Source: Candidatus Saccharimonadota bacterium
GTDB lineage: Bacteria; Patescibacteriota; Saccharimonadia; Saccharimonadales; Saccharimonadaceae
Length of the DNA: 47,934 nt
Reading direction: 5' to 3'
Assembly: GCA_027311865.1 (NCBI GenBank)
Contig: DAICYC010000004.1
Location: 1 to 47,934 of the forward strand
Shown in pieces: positions 27,264-38,251 of the stretch (the stretch's first letter is position 1; each line of letters begins with the position of its first letter). The translations under genes were made by a program, and so were the position numbers. Below the pieces are notes generated by a model, which was not told the origin of the DNA, did no database searches, and worked only from the letters and a program-made list of their open reading frames with translations.

Positions 27264-30089
27264 ATGTCAGAGGTGATTAAGGTAACTGGTGCTCGTGAGC
27301 ACAATCTAAAGAACGTTAACGTTGAAATCCCCCGGGATAAATTGGTTGTGCTAACTGGCTTGAGTGGATCGGGAAAATCTAGCCTCGCCTTTGATACAAT
27401 TTATGCCGAAGGTCAACGGCGTTACGTGGAAAGCCTTTCTAGCTACGCCCGTCAATTCTTGGGTTTGATGGAAAAACCGGACGTCGATCAGATCGAAGGA
27501 CTCAGCCCGGCCATTAGCATTGATCAAAAGTCGACCAGTCGAAATCCACGCAGTACGGTGGCTACAGTCACTGAAATTTACGATTATCTACGACTGTTGT
27601 TCGCTCGAATCGGTGTCCCGCACTGTCCAGTTTGTCATCAACCTGTTTCCCGTCGTACGCCGGAAGATATTGTTAATGAAATCATGAAGCTTCCAGAAGG
27701 TGGTCGCTTAATGCTGTTGGCGCCAATCGCCAAAGCCAAAAAGGGTGAGTTTGCTCATGTCCCAGAGCAATTTCGTCGTCTCGGCTTCGCTCGCGCTCGC
27801 GTTGATGGCGTCGTTTATTCACTCGACGAATTTCCCGAATTAGACAAGAAATACAAACATGACATTGAGATCGTTGTTGACCGTATCGTCATGGCCGATT
27901 CAATTCGTTCCCGGGTGGCTCAGTCGGTCGAACAATCGCTCGACTTGGCTGAGGGTGTCGTTGAGGTGCTCGATGTCGATGCTGATACCAGTCACTTGTA
28001 CAGCCAGCGATACGCTTGTCTCGATCATCCGAACGAAGAGATTCCTGAGCTGGAGCCACGCCTGTTTAGTTTCAATGCACCGCAGGGCGCCTGTCCAGTC
28101 TGTACCGGCCTAGGTAGTCGTCTAGAGATTGATCCAGAGTTGGTTTTTAATCCAAATCTAACTATCTCCGAGGGCGCGATCAGGCCATACAATCGAATGA
28201 ATAGCGACGCTTGGTATATGAAGCGGCTTCAGGCGGTTTCACAGCGTCACGGATTTAGTCTCAAGGTACCAGTCAAGGAATTATCAGACGAGGCGCTTCA
28301 GAAGGTTCTTTATGGCACTGGCGATGAGACTTATTCAGTTTCGCTGGGCGATGGACGATCATATGACGCCAAGTACGAAGGTGTTATTCCGAACCTGGAG
28401 CGTCGCTACAAGGAAACTGATAGTGACTTTATGCGCCGCGATATCGAACGATTTATGCGGGAGCGTGAATGTCACGCTTGTCATGGGGCGCGCTTAAAGC
28501 CTGTCGTCTTGGCAGTTACTGTCCACGACTTGAATATCATGGATATTGCCAATCTAGGCGTCGATGCGGCGTTGGATTTGTTTGTTAATCAACTCAAATT
28601 AACCGATGAAGAGCAGTTTATTGCCCAGCAAATCTTCAAAGAAATAACAGCTCGACTCGGTTTTATGAGTAACGTTGGTTTGAATTACCTAGAGTTATCC
28701 CGCGCCGCCAATACGCTGTCGGGTGGTGAGGCTCAGCGAATTCGACTTGCGACTCAAATCGGTTCTGGACTCCAGGGTGTGCTCTACGTTCTCGACGAGC
28801 CATCGATTGGTCTTCATCAACGTGATAACGACCGCCTGATTGATACGTTGAAACATCTGCGAGATCTCGGCAACACCGTCCTAGTTGTCGAACACGACGA
28901 AGACACGATCCGTCAAGCCGACTACCTGCTCGATATTGGCCCTGGTGCTGGTGTCAAAGGTGGTCACATCGTCGCCCAGGGCACCCCAGATCAAGTCAGT
29001 CGGATGCCGGATAGTATAACTGGTCGTTTTTTGTCAGGCGCGGAGTCAATTCCAGTGCCAAAGAAGCGTCGTTCACTCGAGAAAGATCGCCAGCTGGTGA
29101 TAAGAGGTGCTCGAGAGAATAATCTCAAAAATATCGATGTCGCAATTCCGCTAGGTGTACTGACGGTAGTCAGTGGGGTTAGTGGATCAGGTAAGTCTAC
29201 CTTGGTTAACGATATCTTAGCTAAAGAACTTTCGGCGCGACTTCATCGAGCTCACGACGTACCAGGCTCGCACGAGACAATCGAAGGCATCAATTTACTC
29301 GATAAAGTTATTGTGATTGATCAGTCGGCCATCGGTCGGACGCCTCGCTCCAACCCGGCGACCTATACGGGTGTCTTTACCCAGATTCGAGAGCTGTTTG
29401 CCAGCACCCCTGAAGCCAATATTCGCGGCTACAAAGCTGGCCGGTTCAGCTTCAACGTTAAGGGTGGTCGTTGTGAAAACTGTCAGGGTGATGGTGTTAT
29501 CAAGATTGAGATGCACTTCTTGCCGGATGTTTATGTGACTTGTGATGTTTGTAAAGGCAAGCGCTACAATCGCGAAGCTCTCGAGATTAAATACAAAGAC
29601 GCTACAATCAGCGATGTCTTGGAGATGACAATCGAGCAGGCGGCAAGTTTCTTCGAAAATATTCCGGCCATCGAACGAAAATTGTCGACGTTGGTTGATG
29701 TCGGCTTGGGCTATATCAAACTAGGCCAGCCAGCCACAACCTTTAGCGGCGGTGAAGCCCAGCGCATCAAGCTTGCCTCGGAATTGTCACGTCGATCGAC
29801 TGGTAAAACGTTGTACATCCTAGACGAACCAACTACCGGCCTCCATTCAGCCGATGTCAAGAAGTTGATGAACATTCTTCAGCAATTAGTCGAAGGTGGC
29901 AATAGCATGGTGATTATTGAGCATAATTTAGACGTTATCAAGTCAGCTGATTACATCATCGATATGGGTCCAGAGGGCGGCTTGGGCGGTGGAACAGTAA
30001 TTGCTACCGGCACGCCGGAGTCGGTCGCCAATTCACAAGAATCCTTTACCGGATCGTATCTCAAACCACTCCTAAAATCGTCTAAATAA
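27264..30089 (+). CDS. uvrA: excinuclease ABC subunit A
   Basis: [39 protein letters not shown], two ABC modules ([24 protein letters not shown]), zinc-finger CxxC motifs. Start 27264 preferred over track 27225, since the -10 TATAAT lies at 27249-27254. Confidence 0.97.
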   Translation: MSEVIKVTGAREHNLKNVNVEIPRDKLVVLTGLSGSGKSSLAFDTIYAEGQRRYVESLSSYARQFLGLMEKPDVDQIEGLSPAISIDQKSTSRNPRSTVATVTEIYDYLRLLFARIGVPHCPVCHQPVSRRTPEDIVNEIMKLPEGGRLMLLAPIAKAKKGEFAHVPEQFRRLGFARARVDGVVYSLDEFPELDKKYKHDIEIVVDRIVMADSIRSRVAQSVEQSLDLAEGVVEVLDVDADTSHLYSQRYACLDHPNEEIPELEPRLFSFNAPQGACPVCTGLGSRLEIDPELVFNPNLTISEGAIRPYNRMNSDAWYMKRLQAVSQRHGFSLKVPVKELSDEALQKVLYGTGDETYSVSLGDGRSYDAKYEGVIPNLERRYKETDSDFMRRDIERFMRERECHACHGARLKPVVLAVTVHDLNIMDIANLGVDAALDLFVNQLKLTDEEQFIAQQIFKEITARLGFMSNVGLNYLELSRAANTLSGGEAQRIRLATQIGSGLQGVLYVLDEPSIGLHQRDNDRLIDTLKHLRDLGNTVLVVEHDEDTIRQADYLLDIGPGAGVKGGHIVAQGTPDQVSRMPDSITGRFLSGAESIPVPKKRRSLEKDRQLVIRGARENNLKNIDVAIPLGVLTVVSGVSGSGKSTLVNDILAKELSARLHRAHDVPGSHETIEGINLLDKVIVIDQSAIGRTPRSNPATYTGVFTQIRELFASTPEANIRGYKAGRFSFNVKGGRCENCQGDGVIKIEMHFLPDVYVTCDVCKGKRYNREALEIKYKDATISDVLEMTIEQAASFFENIPAIERKLSTLVDVGLGYIKLGQPATTFSGGEAQRIKLASELSRRSTGKTLYILDEPTTGLHSADVKKLMNILQQLVEGGNSMVIIEHNLDVIKSADYIIDMGPEGGLGGGTVIATGTPESVANSQESFTGSYLKPLLKSSK

Positions 30090-30101
30090 GAGCTTATTTA
30101 G
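30082..30101. terminator. symmetric hairpin spanning the convergent uvrA and DedA stop codons
   Basis: CTAAATAA-gagc-TTATTTAG contains TAA of uvrA and TAA of the minus-strand gene. Confidence 0.4.
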
Positions 30102-30801
30102 AGCGTTTTGAGAATACTGAAGCCAATTCGCGTTTGGTGCCTTCCCAGAGAGCGACACGATTCTTCTTGTCCTTGAGAATGTGAATGGCTGGTGGCGCGA
30201 TTGAAGCCAGGATAATCAACGCAATAATCGGCAATAGAACTGTATCGATTTCGACACCCATCGATTCGAACAGTTGACCGAGCAAGTATCCGGCGTATGT
30301 GACCCCAGCTGTCCAGAGTAGCCCGCCGACCAAGTTGAAAGATAAGAATCGTCGGTATTCCATCTTGCCAACCCCAGCAACGATTGGCGCAAAGGTTCGG
30401 ATGATTGGAATAAACCGGGCGATGATAATCGTCTTGCCGCCGTGTTTATCGTAAAAATCTTGGGCTCGTCGAACGTGGGCCTGTTTGAAGATCCGGGCAT
30501 CGGGCTTTTTGAAAATGTGTGGGCCAGTTCGTCGACCGAAGGTGTAGCCGACACTATCGCCGAGCACGGCGGCCAGGAAGAGTAGAAAGACAAAGAGGTG
30601 GATATTGATGTCGAAGACTCCAGCATGAACTAGAACGCCTGCTGTAAACAGGAGGCTGTCACCCGGCAAGAAGAAGCCGATTAAGAGACCCGATTCGGCG
30701 AAAATGACGAACAGTACCGCTAGAATGCCGAGTCCAGTAATAAATCCCACTAAGTCAAATCCGGGCAAAGCGGCAAATTGCCCCAAAAAGTCGTATATCA
30801 T
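30094..30801 (-). CDS. DedA-family membrane protein
   Basis: FAESGLLIGFFLPGDSLLFTAG, DSVGYTFGRRTG, ARFIPIIRTFAPIVAGVGKMEYRRF; start at 30801 is 8 nt after extended -10 TGGTAAAAT. Confidence 0.93.
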   Translation of the reverse strand: MIYDFLGQFAALPGFDLVGFITGLGILAVLFVIFAESGLLIGFFLPGDSLLFTAGVLVHAGVFDINIHLFVFLLFLAAVLGDSVGYTFGRRTGPHIFKKPDARIFKQAHVRRAQDFYDKHGGKTIIIARFIPIIRTFAPIVAGVGKMEYRRFLSFNLVGGLLWTAGVTYAGYLLGQLFESMGVEIDTVLLPIIALIILASIAPPAIHILKDKKNRVALWEGTKRELASVFSKRSK

Positions 30802-30935
30802 ATGTTCATATTTTACCACGTGGCGTGTTGGATGTGTCTATCATTTCACATCCTACAGCTAACTCTCAGGTAGAGGGTGCTATACTTAGAGCACTAATAT
30901 TTCCGTAAAGGTATCCGCCGAGGAGGAGGAGAGAC

Positions 30936-31709
30936 ATGGGAGATAAACTAACGTTAAAACTTGAGGCGCGTGAGCTTCATGGTAAAAAGAATCGTGTATT
31001 ACGCAAGTCTGGTATTGTTCCAGCTATCGTCTATGGTCCAGCGACTGAACCAATCAGTGTTCAAGCGCCCTACAACGAGATTGAGCGAATTTGGCGATTA
31101 GCTGGCAAACATACACCGGTCCACTTGAATATTGGCAGCAAGAAGAAGATCGCCCTAATTAAAGATGTCGATGTCGAACCGGCCAAGGGACGCTTGCGCC
31201 ACGTTTCATTCCACGCCGTCAAGGCCAGTGATCCAGTCGTGGCTGAAGTGCCAATTCGCTTAGTTGGTGAAGGCGAGAGTCAAGCCGAACGAGCCGGACT
31301 GGTTGTTCTCCAGTCGCTCGATATCATTGAAGTTCGAGCCTTGCCGATGGATTTACCAGAGGCACTCGAGGTGTCGATTGTCGACCTCGCAGAAGCTGGT
31401 GAGAAATTGACTCTGGCTGACATCAAGCTGCCAGAGGGTGTTGAATTTGTTGATCACGCCACCGGACACGGTGAAGTCGAAGAGGACGCACCGAAGTTGA
31501 CTGATTTGGTTATCGCTTCGGTTTACGAACCGTCGGCTCTTCAGGCCGCCAATGAGGCCGCCGGTGGTGATGCTGAAGAAGCTTCCGCCGACGAGGTTGA
31601 GTCTGACAACGGCGGTGATACCGACCAGGATTCGCAGGCCGAAGAAACTCGCCCGGGTGGTAAGGACCAGGCTGAGCCAAAGCAATCGAACGTTGACGCT
31701 AACAAATAA
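30936..31709 (+). CDS. rplY: 50S ribosomal protein L25/CTC family with acidic C-terminal tail
   Basis: LKLEARELHGKKNRVLRKSGIVPAIVYG, PVHLNIG, HVSFHAV, SD GAGGAGGAGAG. Confidence 0.94.
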   Translation: MGDKLTLKLEARELHGKKNRVLRKSGIVPAIVYGPATEPISVQAPYNEIERIWRLAGKHTPVHLNIGSKKKIALIKDVDVEPAKGRLRHVSFHAVKASDPVVAEVPIRLVGEGESQAERAGLVVLQSLDIIEVRALPMDLPEALEVSIVDLAEAGEKLTLADIKLPEGVEFVDHATGHGEVEEDAPKLTDLVIASVYEPSALQAANEAAGGDAEEASADEVESDNGGDTDQDSQAEETRPGGKDQAEPKQSNVDANK

Positions 31710-31723
31710 TAGCTACCAAGATG

Positions 31724-31758
31724 AAATAACCTCCCCGGTTTACGGGGAGGTTATTTTT
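31724..31758. terminator. bidirectional terminator between rplY and the ABC transporter
   Basis: AAATAACCTCCCCG-gttta-CGGGGAGGTTATTTTT. Confidence 0.9.
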
Positions 31759-33508
31759 AATCTTCGATAAAGCCACCCGATTGGTGACGCCAGAGGCGGG
31801 AATACATGCCCCCGGCCTCAATTAAATCGGCGTGGGTACCGTCTTCGACGATTCGGCCATGATCCAGAACAATTATGCGGTCCAATTTGGCGATAGTCGA
31901 CAGTCGATGAGCGACGACAATACTTGTTCGCCCCGTCATCAGGTTGTCGAGTGAGGCTTGAATGAGTTTCTCGCTTTCGCTATCGAGAGCTGAAGTGGCC
32001 TCGTCCAGGACAAGTATGGGGGCGTCTTTCAAGATAGCTCGGGCTATGGCGATACGCTGTCGTTGACCGCCAGATAGCTTGACACCTCTTTCGCCCACGA
32101 CCGTGTCTAGTCCATCCGGTAGTTCCTTTATAAAATCGAGCGCGTTGGCGCGTTCGGCCGCCAATAGAATGTCGTCGTCGGAGGCTTCGCTTGATCCGTA
32201 GCCAATGTTTTCGCGCAGTGATCGGTGAAATAGAAGCGGCTCTTGAGGTACGTAAGCAATGCTTTCACGCAGGCTACGCTGTGTAACTTGGTCGATGGCC
32301 TGCTTGTCAATCTGAATCTCACCAGTCTGAACATCGGCAAAGCGAAGCAGGAGTTTGGTTAAGGTAGTCTTGCCGCTACCAGATGGCCCGACGAGACCAA
32401 CTTTTTGACCAGGTGTGATGTGCAGACTGAAATCCTCGAAAAGCAAGTCATCAGCTTCGTGACCGAAGTTGATGCGGTCGATATCGATGCGGCCGTGCTT
32501 GACAGATAATTTAGCGCTCGTCTTGTCGCGAACAACTGGTTCCTGACTGAGTATTTCAGTCATATCATGAGCATCACCGACGATTCGATTGTAGTTACGT
32601 AGGATATTGCTGACCTCCCACAGCTGGCGAGCGACCGTGAAGGTATAGGTAACGGCCAGATAAACGACGCTAATCGAAGCAAAGCCGTTGCTGGCCGCCC
32701 AAATCGCCGCTATCAAGGCGCCGATATTTATCGTCGCCAGAATACTAGAATAAACTGCCGTCACACCCAAGAAGCCACGCATCACGCTAAGGCTCTTTTG
32801 CTGCCAGAAGGCCGTTTTGGCATTCATTGTGTCAAGCTCGGCTGTCTCGCGGCCATATGACTTGATAGTCATAACGTTAGTAACAGTGTCCGCCACGTGA
32901 GCATTGGAAGCTGTACTGGCTTGGGCCTCCTGCTTGTTCCGTTCAGCCATAAATCGACTACCGAAAAAGGCGGCAATTGAAAATACAACCGACAGTCCGA
33001 GCAAGAATAAAGCATATTGCCATACCATGAAGCTAAGAATGATAGTGGCGGCCGAGATGGTGACGATTGTTGGTATGATTTGAAAGAAAATCATATCCCA
33101 AAATCGTTCGTAGGCACCAATCATTTTGGTGGTTTGCGACACTAGGGCGCCACCAAATCGGTCGGAGTGGAAGGAGAGACTCTGTTGAGTCAATTGCGTA
33201 AAGATGCGTTGGTAGAGATCGCGCTGTGCCGCTACCTGCATGGTCCAGATGAGATAAAGATTAATCCGCCAACCAATGATTTCCGACCAAATCTGCGTTA
33301 GGATGTAGGCAGTGATTAGTCCACCAGCGTTAGTCAGACTAATTGCGCCGGACTGCATGGAGTCGAGCACCTGGGCGATGATGAATGGTCCGACGAAGGC
33401 ACCCAAGACGGTCGACACGATAATACTGACAATGGCTAAAATGGTTCGCCAACGATATTTCATGGCAGTCTGAATGAATAATTTGATGATATCTTTTTGG
33501 CGGCTCAC
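31757..33508 (-). CDS. ABC transporter, fused permease/ATPase exporter
   Basis: Six-TM N-terminus; [51 protein letters not shown] start with AAGGAG. Confidence 0.95.
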   Translation of the reverse strand: MSRQKDIIKLFIQTAMKYRWRTILAIVSIIVSTVLGAFVGPFIIAQVLDSMQSGAISLTNAGGLITAYILTQIWSEIIGWRINLYLIWTMQVAAQRDLYQRIFTQLTQQSLSFHSDRFGGALVSQTTKMIGAYERFWDMIFFQIIPTIVTISAATIILSFMVWQYALFLLGLSVVFSIAAFFGSRFMAERNKQEAQASTASNAHVADTVTNVMTIKSYGRETAELDTMNAKTAFWQQKSLSVMRGFLGVTAVYSSILATINIGALIAAIWAASNGFASISVVYLAVTYTFTVARQLWEVSNILRNYNRIVGDAHDMTEILSQEPVVRDKTSAKLSVKHGRIDIDRINFGHEADDLLFEDFSLHITPGQKVGLVGPSGSGKTTLTKLLLRFADVQTGEIQIDKQAIDQVTQRSLRESIAYVPQEPLLFHRSLRENIGYGSSEASDDDILLAAERANALDFIKELPDGLDTVVGERGVKLSGGQRQRIAIARAILKDAPILVLDEATSALDSESEKLIQASLDNLMTGRTSIVVAHRLSTIAKLDRIIVLDHGRIVEDGTHADLIEAGGMYSRLWRHQSGGFIED

Positions 33509-33615
33509 AAAAACTCCTTATTGAATATTTTGACTCTGTTCGTGGGGCGATAGGACGCTTGTTGGTGCGACACAAAGAGAGGACCAGAGGTAGTATTTGT
33601 AGTATACTATATCTG

Positions 33616-34515
33616 ATGCAGAAGATTCTACTCTATTATAAATTTGCTCCAATTTCTGATCCGGAAGCCGTTAAGCTCTGGCAAAAGACTTTGACCGACA
33701 GCCTCAATTTGCGGGGCCGCATTATCGTATCCAGGCACGGTCTCAACGGAACGGTCGGTGGTGAGATGGATGATTTGAAGGCTTATATAAAGGCGACTAA
33801 GCAATATCCGGCATTCAAAGATACGGTCTTTAAGTGGAGTGATGGATCGCGAGAGGACTTTCCGCGCATGAGCGTCAAGGCTCGTCGCGAATTGGTGGGA
33901 TTCAAGAATAGTGATGATGAGTTTGAGGTGGACGAAAACGGCGTGATTGGCGGTGGCCAGCACCTAAAGCCCGCTGAGCTACAGGCTATGCTGGAGGAGT
34001 CGGGTGATGATGCGGTTTTCTTTGATGGTCGCAATGCTAACGAGGCCGCGATTGGACATTTCAAAGGGGCGGTTGTGCCAGATACGCGCACCTCACGTGA
34101 CTTTATCCGTGAACTAGAGAGCGACAAGTACGACGATATCAAAGACAAGAAGGTTGTGACTTATTGTACTGGCGGCATTCGTTGTGAGGTTATCTCGGCC
34201 ATGATGAAGAAACGCGGCTTTAAGGACGTTTATCAAATCGATGGCGGCATCGTCAAATATGGTGAAGCTTACGGTGACGATGGAGCCTGGGAGGGTCATC
34301 TGCGCGTCTTTGACGGACGAAAGACAATGGCCTTTTCCGATAAAGTCGAGACTATCAGTCATTGCCTTCATTGTCAGGCGCCAACTCATAATCTCGAAAA
34401 TTGCGCTGAAGTGTCCTGTAACGAGCTAGTAATAATTTGTCCAGATTGTGCTAGCGATGAGTCGAAACGTTTTCACACGACGGCTTGTCGGACCAAAGCC
34501 AGCGCGAAGGTTTAA
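33616..34515 (+). CDS. trhO: rhodanese-related tRNA uridine hydroxylase (YceA/TrhO)
   Basis: YYKFAPISDP, RIIVSRHGLNGTVGG, DEFEVDENGVIGGG, VVTYCTGGIRCE, C-terminal Cys-rich motif; 33616 start 7 nt after TATACT. Confidence 0.92.
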   Translation: MQKILLYYKFAPISDPEAVKLWQKTLTDSLNLRGRIIVSRHGLNGTVGGEMDDLKAYIKATKQYPAFKDTVFKWSDGSREDFPRMSVKARRELVGFKNSDDEFEVDENGVIGGGQHLKPAELQAMLEESGDDAVFFDGRNANEAAIGHFKGAVVPDTRTSRDFIRELESDKYDDIKDKKVVTYCTGGIRCEVISAMMKKRGFKDVYQIDGGIVKYGEAYGDDGAWEGHLRVFDGRKTMAFSDKVETISHCLHCQAPTHNLENCAEVSCNELVIICPDCASDESKRFHTTACRTKASAKV

Positions 34516-34516
34516 G

Positions 34517-36070
34517 ATGTCGGAATTAATCGATCGCAAGCTAAAGGATTTGCCGCGCAGTCCAGGTGTTTATTTTCATAAAGACAAGTCCGGACAGATC
34601 ATTTATGTCGGCAAGGCGGCGGTTTTGCGCCATCGGGTTCGACAATATTTTCAAAAATCTCGCGATATGGACATCAAGACGCGAGCCTTGGTCGATGAAA
34701 TTGCTGACGTCGATTGGGTTGAGACAGAGAGCGAGCTAGACGCCTTGTTTCTGGAATCGGAAATGGTCAAACGTTACATGCCACGGTTTAATATTCTGCT
34801 GCGGGATGACAAGTCGCAGACCTATATCCGGATTGACCTAAAGAGTCAGTGGCCGACCGTGACCTTTACGCGTAACCCGCTCGATGACGGTGCGTCGTAC
34901 TTTGGTCCTTATTACAGTGCCTTGGCTATAAAAAAGGGCTTGCGTTATCTGAGGCGGATTTTTCCATATTATACCAAGCCGCGTCGGGATGGTCAGCGGC
35001 CTGATCTCGATGCTCATATTGGCCTGAGCCCAGACCCTGACACGACATCGGCGCAGTACAAGACGAATCTTAAACAGTTAATCCGTTACATTAAAGGTGA
35101 TGGCAAGGGGATAGTCCGCGAACTCGAAAGCCAAATGAAGCAAGCGGCTCGAGCCCAGGACTTCGAGACGGCCGCGCAGATTCGCAATAAATTGCTCTGG
35201 CTGAAGTCGCTGTCGCAAAAAATTATGTTTGGCGATCGTGAATTTCTCGATATCAGTAAAGATAAAGCTTTGACCGATTTGAAATATCTGTTGTCGCTCG
35301 AACAAATACCGAAGCGAATTGAAGGTTTTGATATCAGTCATATGAGTGGCACTAATGTGGTCGCCAGTATGGTGGTTTTCAGCAACGGCGTAAGTGATCG
35401 AACTGAATATCGCAAATTCAAGACCCGTCAAGATCGCAATGATGACTATGCCAATATGTATGAAGTGGTTCATCGTCGGTTGTCGCCTAAGAACATTCAA
35501 GCCTGGGGCAAGCCGGATCTGATTATTGTCGATGGCGGCAAAGGGCAGCTTGAGGCAGCTCTTAAAGCTTCCGAGGAACAAAACTGTCAGCTGGCCATCA
35601 TCAGCATCGCCAAGCGTGACGAGGAAATTATCATTCATCCTCAACGGTCGAACGTTAGCGTCGGGCATCTGTTCGATGAATCGACTGTTAGTGGGTCGGA
35701 TCTATTCATTTCCAGAAGTGGCGGCTATATCATTTTGAACCTCCACCCCGGCCAGATGAACGCTTCGTCGCATTCCAAGAACCTTCGAGGTGGTGGCTTC
35801 TCAAAGTATGATCACGTCACTAAATTAATTCAGAGAATCAGGGACGAATCGCATCGATTTGCGGTTAGTTATCATACGGTACTCAAACGAGCCAATCAAT
35901 CGAAAAGTCAGCTCGACGATATTGCTGGGATTGGTCCGGCGACTCGTCGTCAGCTGATTAAAAAGTTTGGTAGTGTACGGGCATTAAAAGCCGCCTCACT
36001 GACAGAGATAACCGAAGTTGTTGGGCGGCATCGAGCGCAGTTGATTGTCAATGGGTTGGTTGACCGATGA
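34517..36070 (+). CDS. uvrC: excinuclease ABC subunit C
   Basis: LKDLPRSPGVYFHKDKSGQIIYVGKA, UVR motif, RIEGFDISHMSGT, LIIVDGGKGQL, HhH IAGIGPATRRQLIKKFGSV; start at 34517 rather than 34448. Confidence 0.95.
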   Translation: MSELIDRKLKDLPRSPGVYFHKDKSGQIIYVGKAAVLRHRVRQYFQKSRDMDIKTRALVDEIADVDWVETESELDALFLESEMVKRYMPRFNILLRDDKSQTYIRIDLKSQWPTVTFTRNPLDDGASYFGPYYSALAIKKGLRYLRRIFPYYTKPRRDGQRPDLDAHIGLSPDPDTTSAQYKTNLKQLIRYIKGDGKGIVRELESQMKQAARAQDFETAAQIRNKLLWLKSLSQKIMFGDREFLDISKDKALTDLKYLLSLEQIPKRIEGFDISHMSGTNVVASMVVFSNGVSDRTEYRKFKTRQDRNDDYANMYEVVHRRLSPKNIQAWGKPDLIIVDGGKGQLEAALKASEEQNCQLAIISIAKRDEEIIIHPQRSNVSVGHLFDESTVSGSDLFISRSGGYIILNLHPGQMNASSHSKNLRGGGFSKYDHVTKLIQRIRDESHRFAVSYHTVLKRANQSKSQLDDIAGIGPATRRQLIKKFGSVRALKAASLTEITEVVGRHRAQLIVNGLVDR

Positions 36071-36092
36071 CGCTTGTGCTATAGTGACGATA

Positions 36093-37586
36093 ATGAATCG
36101 TCGATTAGGTTTTACGGTTGTCGAAATGGTAGTCGTCATTGCGACTCTGGTGATAATCGCCGCGATAACGGTTGTCAGTTACGGTAGCTGGGAGACGCGC
36201 ATGATTGAGACTCAGCTGAAAAATGATCTCACTCAAGCCTCATCGGCCATGGAAGACGCCAGGACCAAAGACGGAACCTATCCAGGCGCTTTGCCGACCG
36301 GCTTTGCTACTAGTGATGGTGTGACTGTGACTGTCGTGCGGGCAACGGGCGATCATTTCTGTCTCGAGGCCGAGTCGGCTAATCAACCGGGCAATAAGTG
36401 GACCGCCGAAAATGACACCGATGCTAAAGCCGGTGGTTGTCCTTCACTTCGATTTACGGCGGTTGATGCTGGCAATGCTCACACCTGCGCTATCGCTGAC
36501 AGCAAAGCCTTTTGCTGGGGTTACGAGAACTATGGCCAAACTGGACGTGGCGTGACATCCACCGGTGGTAGCGGTTACGCTCGACCGGTGACGGCCACAC
36601 TGCTTGGCAGTAATGTTACCGATATTTCGGCTGGCGGTTCGTTTAGCTGTGCCGTAGGTTCAAATAAAGCCTATTGTTGGGGCTTGAACAGTGAAGGTAG
36701 ATTAGGCAACAATACAACGACTACCTCTAATGTTCCAGTTGCGGTGAGTCAAGCCGTGATGACAGGTGCGGTTGATAAGATTTCAGCTGGCAACAGCACC
36801 ACCTGTGCCCTATCGGGCGGCAGACCTTATTGTTGGGGTGAAAATTTCTATTCTGCATTAGGTTTGGGCCACAATACAACTCCGATTCTGGCGCCAACGG
36901 CGGTCGTCTTGTCGTCTATGAGTTTGCCTGTCAGTGCGATTAGTAATGGTCAGTATAGCAGTTGCGCCTTGTCTCTCGGTCGAGCGCATTGCTGGGGAGT
37001 ATATCTGAGATTTTCTGGTACAGGTACGTGGAGTGCGACTACGCCTACACGAGTGTATCCGACAGCGGTAGATAACTCAGAAATGAACGGCACGGTAAGT
37101 GCAATTGCAACAAATAGCGAGAGTAATAGCAGTGACAATACGACAAGCTGTGCGGCAAGTGGCGAAGAAGTGTACTGCTGGGGAAAGCTGGATAGCTTTC
37201 CTTATACATACAACACCCCTTCAGATCTCGATGTTTACTTCAAGCCTCGGCTTTTGCCGAAAGGTGAGATGTCGGGTAATATTTCTAAGATTACACTTGG
37301 CTCCACGTATGGCTGTGCTATTGCCGATGGTAAGGCTTACTGTTGGGGAAGCGGTCTGGGCCTCGGTACAGGCAGTACAGCCAGCAAGCAATTGCCTACA
37401 GCGGTAAATACTGATCTTATGAAGGGAAAGGTTACCGACATATCAGCTGGTACCTCACACACCTGCGCAATTGCCGATGGTGAGGCCTACTGCTGGGGTA
37501 CTGGGGCGAATTACCGATTAGGCGCGGGCGATACAACATCTAACGCAACGGTGCCAGTGAAGGTAGTTCCTCAGCCGGGCCTCTAA
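36093..37586 (+). CDS. type IV pilin-like N-terminus fused to RCC1-like seven-bladed propeller
   Basis: MNRRLGFTVVEMVVVIATLVIIAAITVVSYGSW prepilin motif, then seven C-X8-C-W-G blades; start at 36093, 7 nt after TATAGT. Confidence 0.9.
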   Translation: MNRRLGFTVVEMVVVIATLVIIAAITVVSYGSWETRMIETQLKNDLTQASSAMEDARTKDGTYPGALPTGFATSDGVTVTVVRATGDHFCLEAESANQPGNKWTAENDTDAKAGGCPSLRFTAVDAGNAHTCAIADSKAFCWGYENYGQTGRGVTSTGGSGYARPVTATLLGSNVTDISAGGSFSCAVGSNKAYCWGLNSEGRLGNNTTTTSNVPVAVSQAVMTGAVDKISAGNSTTCALSGGRPYCWGENFYSALGLGHNTTPILAPTAVVLSSMSLPVSAISNGQYSSCALSLGRAHCWGVYLRFSGTGTWSATTPTRVYPTAVDNSEMNGTVSAIATNSESNSSDNTTSCAASGEEVYCWGKLDSFPYTYNTPSDLDVYFKPRLLPKGEMSGNISKITLGSTYGCAIADGKAYCWGSGLGLGTGSTASKQLPTAVNTDLMKGKVTDISAGTSHTCAIADGEAYCWGTGANYRLGAGDTTSNATVPVKVVPQPGL

Positions 37587-37612
37587 TTGTGCTATACTTG
37601 TAACTACTGTTT

Positions 37613-38008
37613 ATGAAAGACCAGTTTCTTGTTTTTTTAATTCGTTGGGGGTTGAATGCCTTCGGATTGTGGCTGGCGGTCAAATTGCTTGGCACTGGCT
37701 ACGAGGACGAGATCGTCACGGCTGGTTTTTGGGGATTTATTTTGGCGGGTTTGATTTTTTCGCTGGTCAATAGCGTGTTCAAACCTCTGGCAATTGTCTT
37801 GTCACTACCAGCAATCCTCTTGACGCTCGGGCTATTCGTTTTGATAGTGAACGGATTCATGGTTTATGTTTCGCTGTTGCTAGCACCGGGAATATCAATG
37901 TCGTTAGTTAACTCGATTGTCGCCGGAATCATCCTCAGTCTGGTAAACTATATAGTAAGTGCTGTTGTCGAAATACATCGCAGTAAAACAGGAGTTTATA
38001 CATCATGA
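37613..38008 (+). CDS. phage holin family/4-TMS membrane protein
   Basis: 131 aa, four hydrophobic segments; LIFSLVNSVFKPLAIVLSLPAILLTLGLFVLIVNGFMVYVSLL pattern. Confidence 0.8.
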   Translation: MKDQFLVFLIRWGLNAFGLWLAVKLLGTGYEDEIVTAGFWGFILAGLIFSLVNSVFKPLAIVLSLPAILLTLGLFVLIVNGFMVYVSLLLAPGISMSLVNSIVAGIILSLVNYIVSAVVEIHRSKTGVYTS

Positions 38009-38238
38009 CCATCGATTCAATTCTACAGATTATTACCATCGGCTCGGCCATTTTAATGGTTATTGCCATCTTGCTCCAGCAGCGTGGTGCCACGCTCGGC
38101 GCTGGCTTTGGTAGCTCGGGTGAGCTCTATACCAGCCGACGCGGTGTCGACAAAAATCTTTTTGAAGTGACAATCATTTTTGCGGTTGTCTTTGTGCTGT
38201 CGATTCTCGTCAGCCTATTACTACCGACATTTAGCTAA
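38005..38238 (+). CDS. secG: preprotein translocase subunit SecG
   Basis: IAILLQQRGATLGAGFGSSGELYTSRRGVDKNLFEVTIIFAVVF. Confidence 0.9.
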   Translation: MTIDSILQIITIGSAILMVIAILLQQRGATLGAGFGSSGELYTSRRGVDKNLFEVTIIFAVVFVLSILVSLLLPTFS

Positions 38239-38251
38239 TAAGGAGTGAGGC

